A DNA stretch of 64,000 nt. It comes from Stomoxys calcitrans (Eukaryota > Arthropoda > Insecta > Diptera > Muscidae). Below are positions 63,081 through 64,000 of the stretch, piece by piece (position 1 is the first letter of the stretch; each line of letters begins with the position of its first letter). Where the stretch lies: contig NC_081553.1 in NCBI RefSeq assembly GCF_963082655.1, positions 230,713,260 through 230,777,259 of the forward strand, in the 5' to 3' direction. The notes beneath the pieces were generated by a model that saw nothing but the letters and a program-made list of their open reading frames with translations, was not told the origin of the DNA and did no database searches. Made by a program: the position numbers and the translations under genes.

Positions 63081-64000
63081 CCAATCAATATCCATATTTG
63101 CGTAAATCCCTGATGTATAACAAGCTTTCGCTCAACGCATTTTTGTCCGTTTCCGTGATATATGAAATGTTGAGTTATTTTAGACCCATCGCTATCCATA
63201 GTCGCGAAAAAGACCTTTTTCCGAAAAAAAATTCTTGAGCTCATAAAAGGAGTATATTTAATCTAAATATTTATATTCTAAATCGTACAGTACTGAGTAT
63301 GGATGCCATGTTGATCGATGATCCAAAAATAGCGTCTTAAGCTCATAATTAGCACACTTTCTAACCGCGATAACTGCCACATCGACCCCGACAAAACTTT
63401 TTGAGCCGGTAGTCAGGATTAATATAGGATTCGATGCATATTCATGATGGTAGAGTATCCAGAGTTCCACTCGACTGAACTTTAAGCTTTTTTACTTGAT
63501 ATAATTGTTAATGAATTAATAAATGAATATATTTTTAACACCATAAGAAATTATAAAGGTTTTGTATTGATAATTTATCACATTTTTATGGCGTATAAAG
63601 CCTCATTAGTGTTAACAACTAGCACTTAGCAGTGTAAGATGTTTAAATTATAATAGAGCTTGAAGGAAAATCACTGATGGCTGTGTTAAAGCCATTGACG
63701 TCTTAAAAGTTTTCGCATTAGGTTTCTCCTAAGACTATGCCAATAAAACTGAAAAGGGGAATTTGTTTTAAGGCAACGGAGTGGTATATATCTCCTATCC
63801 ATTATCTGAAAAGTTGATATTGAAATCTTTGTTAAATACAGACAAACGACACCAATTTGTATACTGAACAAATTTTTGGCATAACTTCAAAAAAATTTTA
63901 AACGAAATTTAGTGATGTGAAAGTTTTGAACATATAATGGAAACATTATTTCCTTGAAAGATTTTTTGTTTAATTCTAAGAACAGTTTGAGAGACTATTA
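63081..64000. other. window end, mostly unassigned
   Basis: A family C-like right end lies at 63440-63500 ('catgatggtagagtatccag', 'gttccactcgactgaac', 'cttttttacttgat'). The rest shows no recognisable gene. A purine/pyrimidine-mixed stretch at 63081-63260 might be a transposon relic. Confidence 0.4.

Overview
The window looks like nuclear DNA of a brachyceran fly, probably a calyptrate such as a muscid (stable fly or house fly type). Reasons: spliced genes with GT/AG introns, insect-type TATA promoters, members of the insect takeout/JHBP family, Ty3/gypsy, RTE and other LINE fragments, mariner relics, a tRNA-derived SINE, and very many copies of AT-rich non-coding dispersed repeats. The species cannot be named from sequence alone. 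Most of the 64 kb is transposon-derived.

Host genes. All convincing host genes are on the minus strand. One single-exon gene for a basic, low-complexity, probably secreted protein lies at 12620-13552. Upstream of it (higher coordinates) is a tandem cluster of four three-exon takeout/JHBP-like genes: 16999-20334, 23300-29730, 33600-36600 and 55406-58875. Their splice phases are identical and exon sizes nearly so: 82 (70 in copy 3), 481 and 199 nt. Each has a signal-peptide exon, a TATA box and very little 3' UTR. A fifth first exon (49842-49923), with TATA box and splice donor but no partner exons nearby, lies in the 18.8-kb gap between copies 3 and 4. It is either the remnant of a lost fifth gene or an alternative first exon of copy 3. 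These genes presumably encode secreted carriers of small hydrophobic ligands.

Mobile DNA. A complete Ty3/gypsy-type LTR retrotransposon (39990-45648) has LTRs that look identical, a TATA target duplication, a tRNA-Pro-type primer site and one uninterrupted 1481-codon gag-pol frame, so it is a recent insertion. Older material includes a degraded second gypsy element (about 31290-33300), an RTE-type LINE (47455-49262), four other LINE fragments, five mariner/IS630-type relics or derivatives (1-429, 2210-3110, 7915-8510, 57120-57900, 60079-61283), one MITE (14410-14646) and about eleven copies of one tRNA-derived SINE.

Repeats. Four related non-coding families, called A, B, C and F here, fill most of the remaining space. 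They consist of tandem units of roughly 120-320 bp built around a 'gatatagctcccatataaaccgatc' type core, and both ends can fold into hairpins. Their layout resembles Helitron/Helentron-derived DINE-1-like elements, but that assignment is inference. A separate 2.4-kb repeat block at 20850-23280 contains a recent 380-bp tandem duplication and ends about 20 bp from the stop codon of takeout copy 2.
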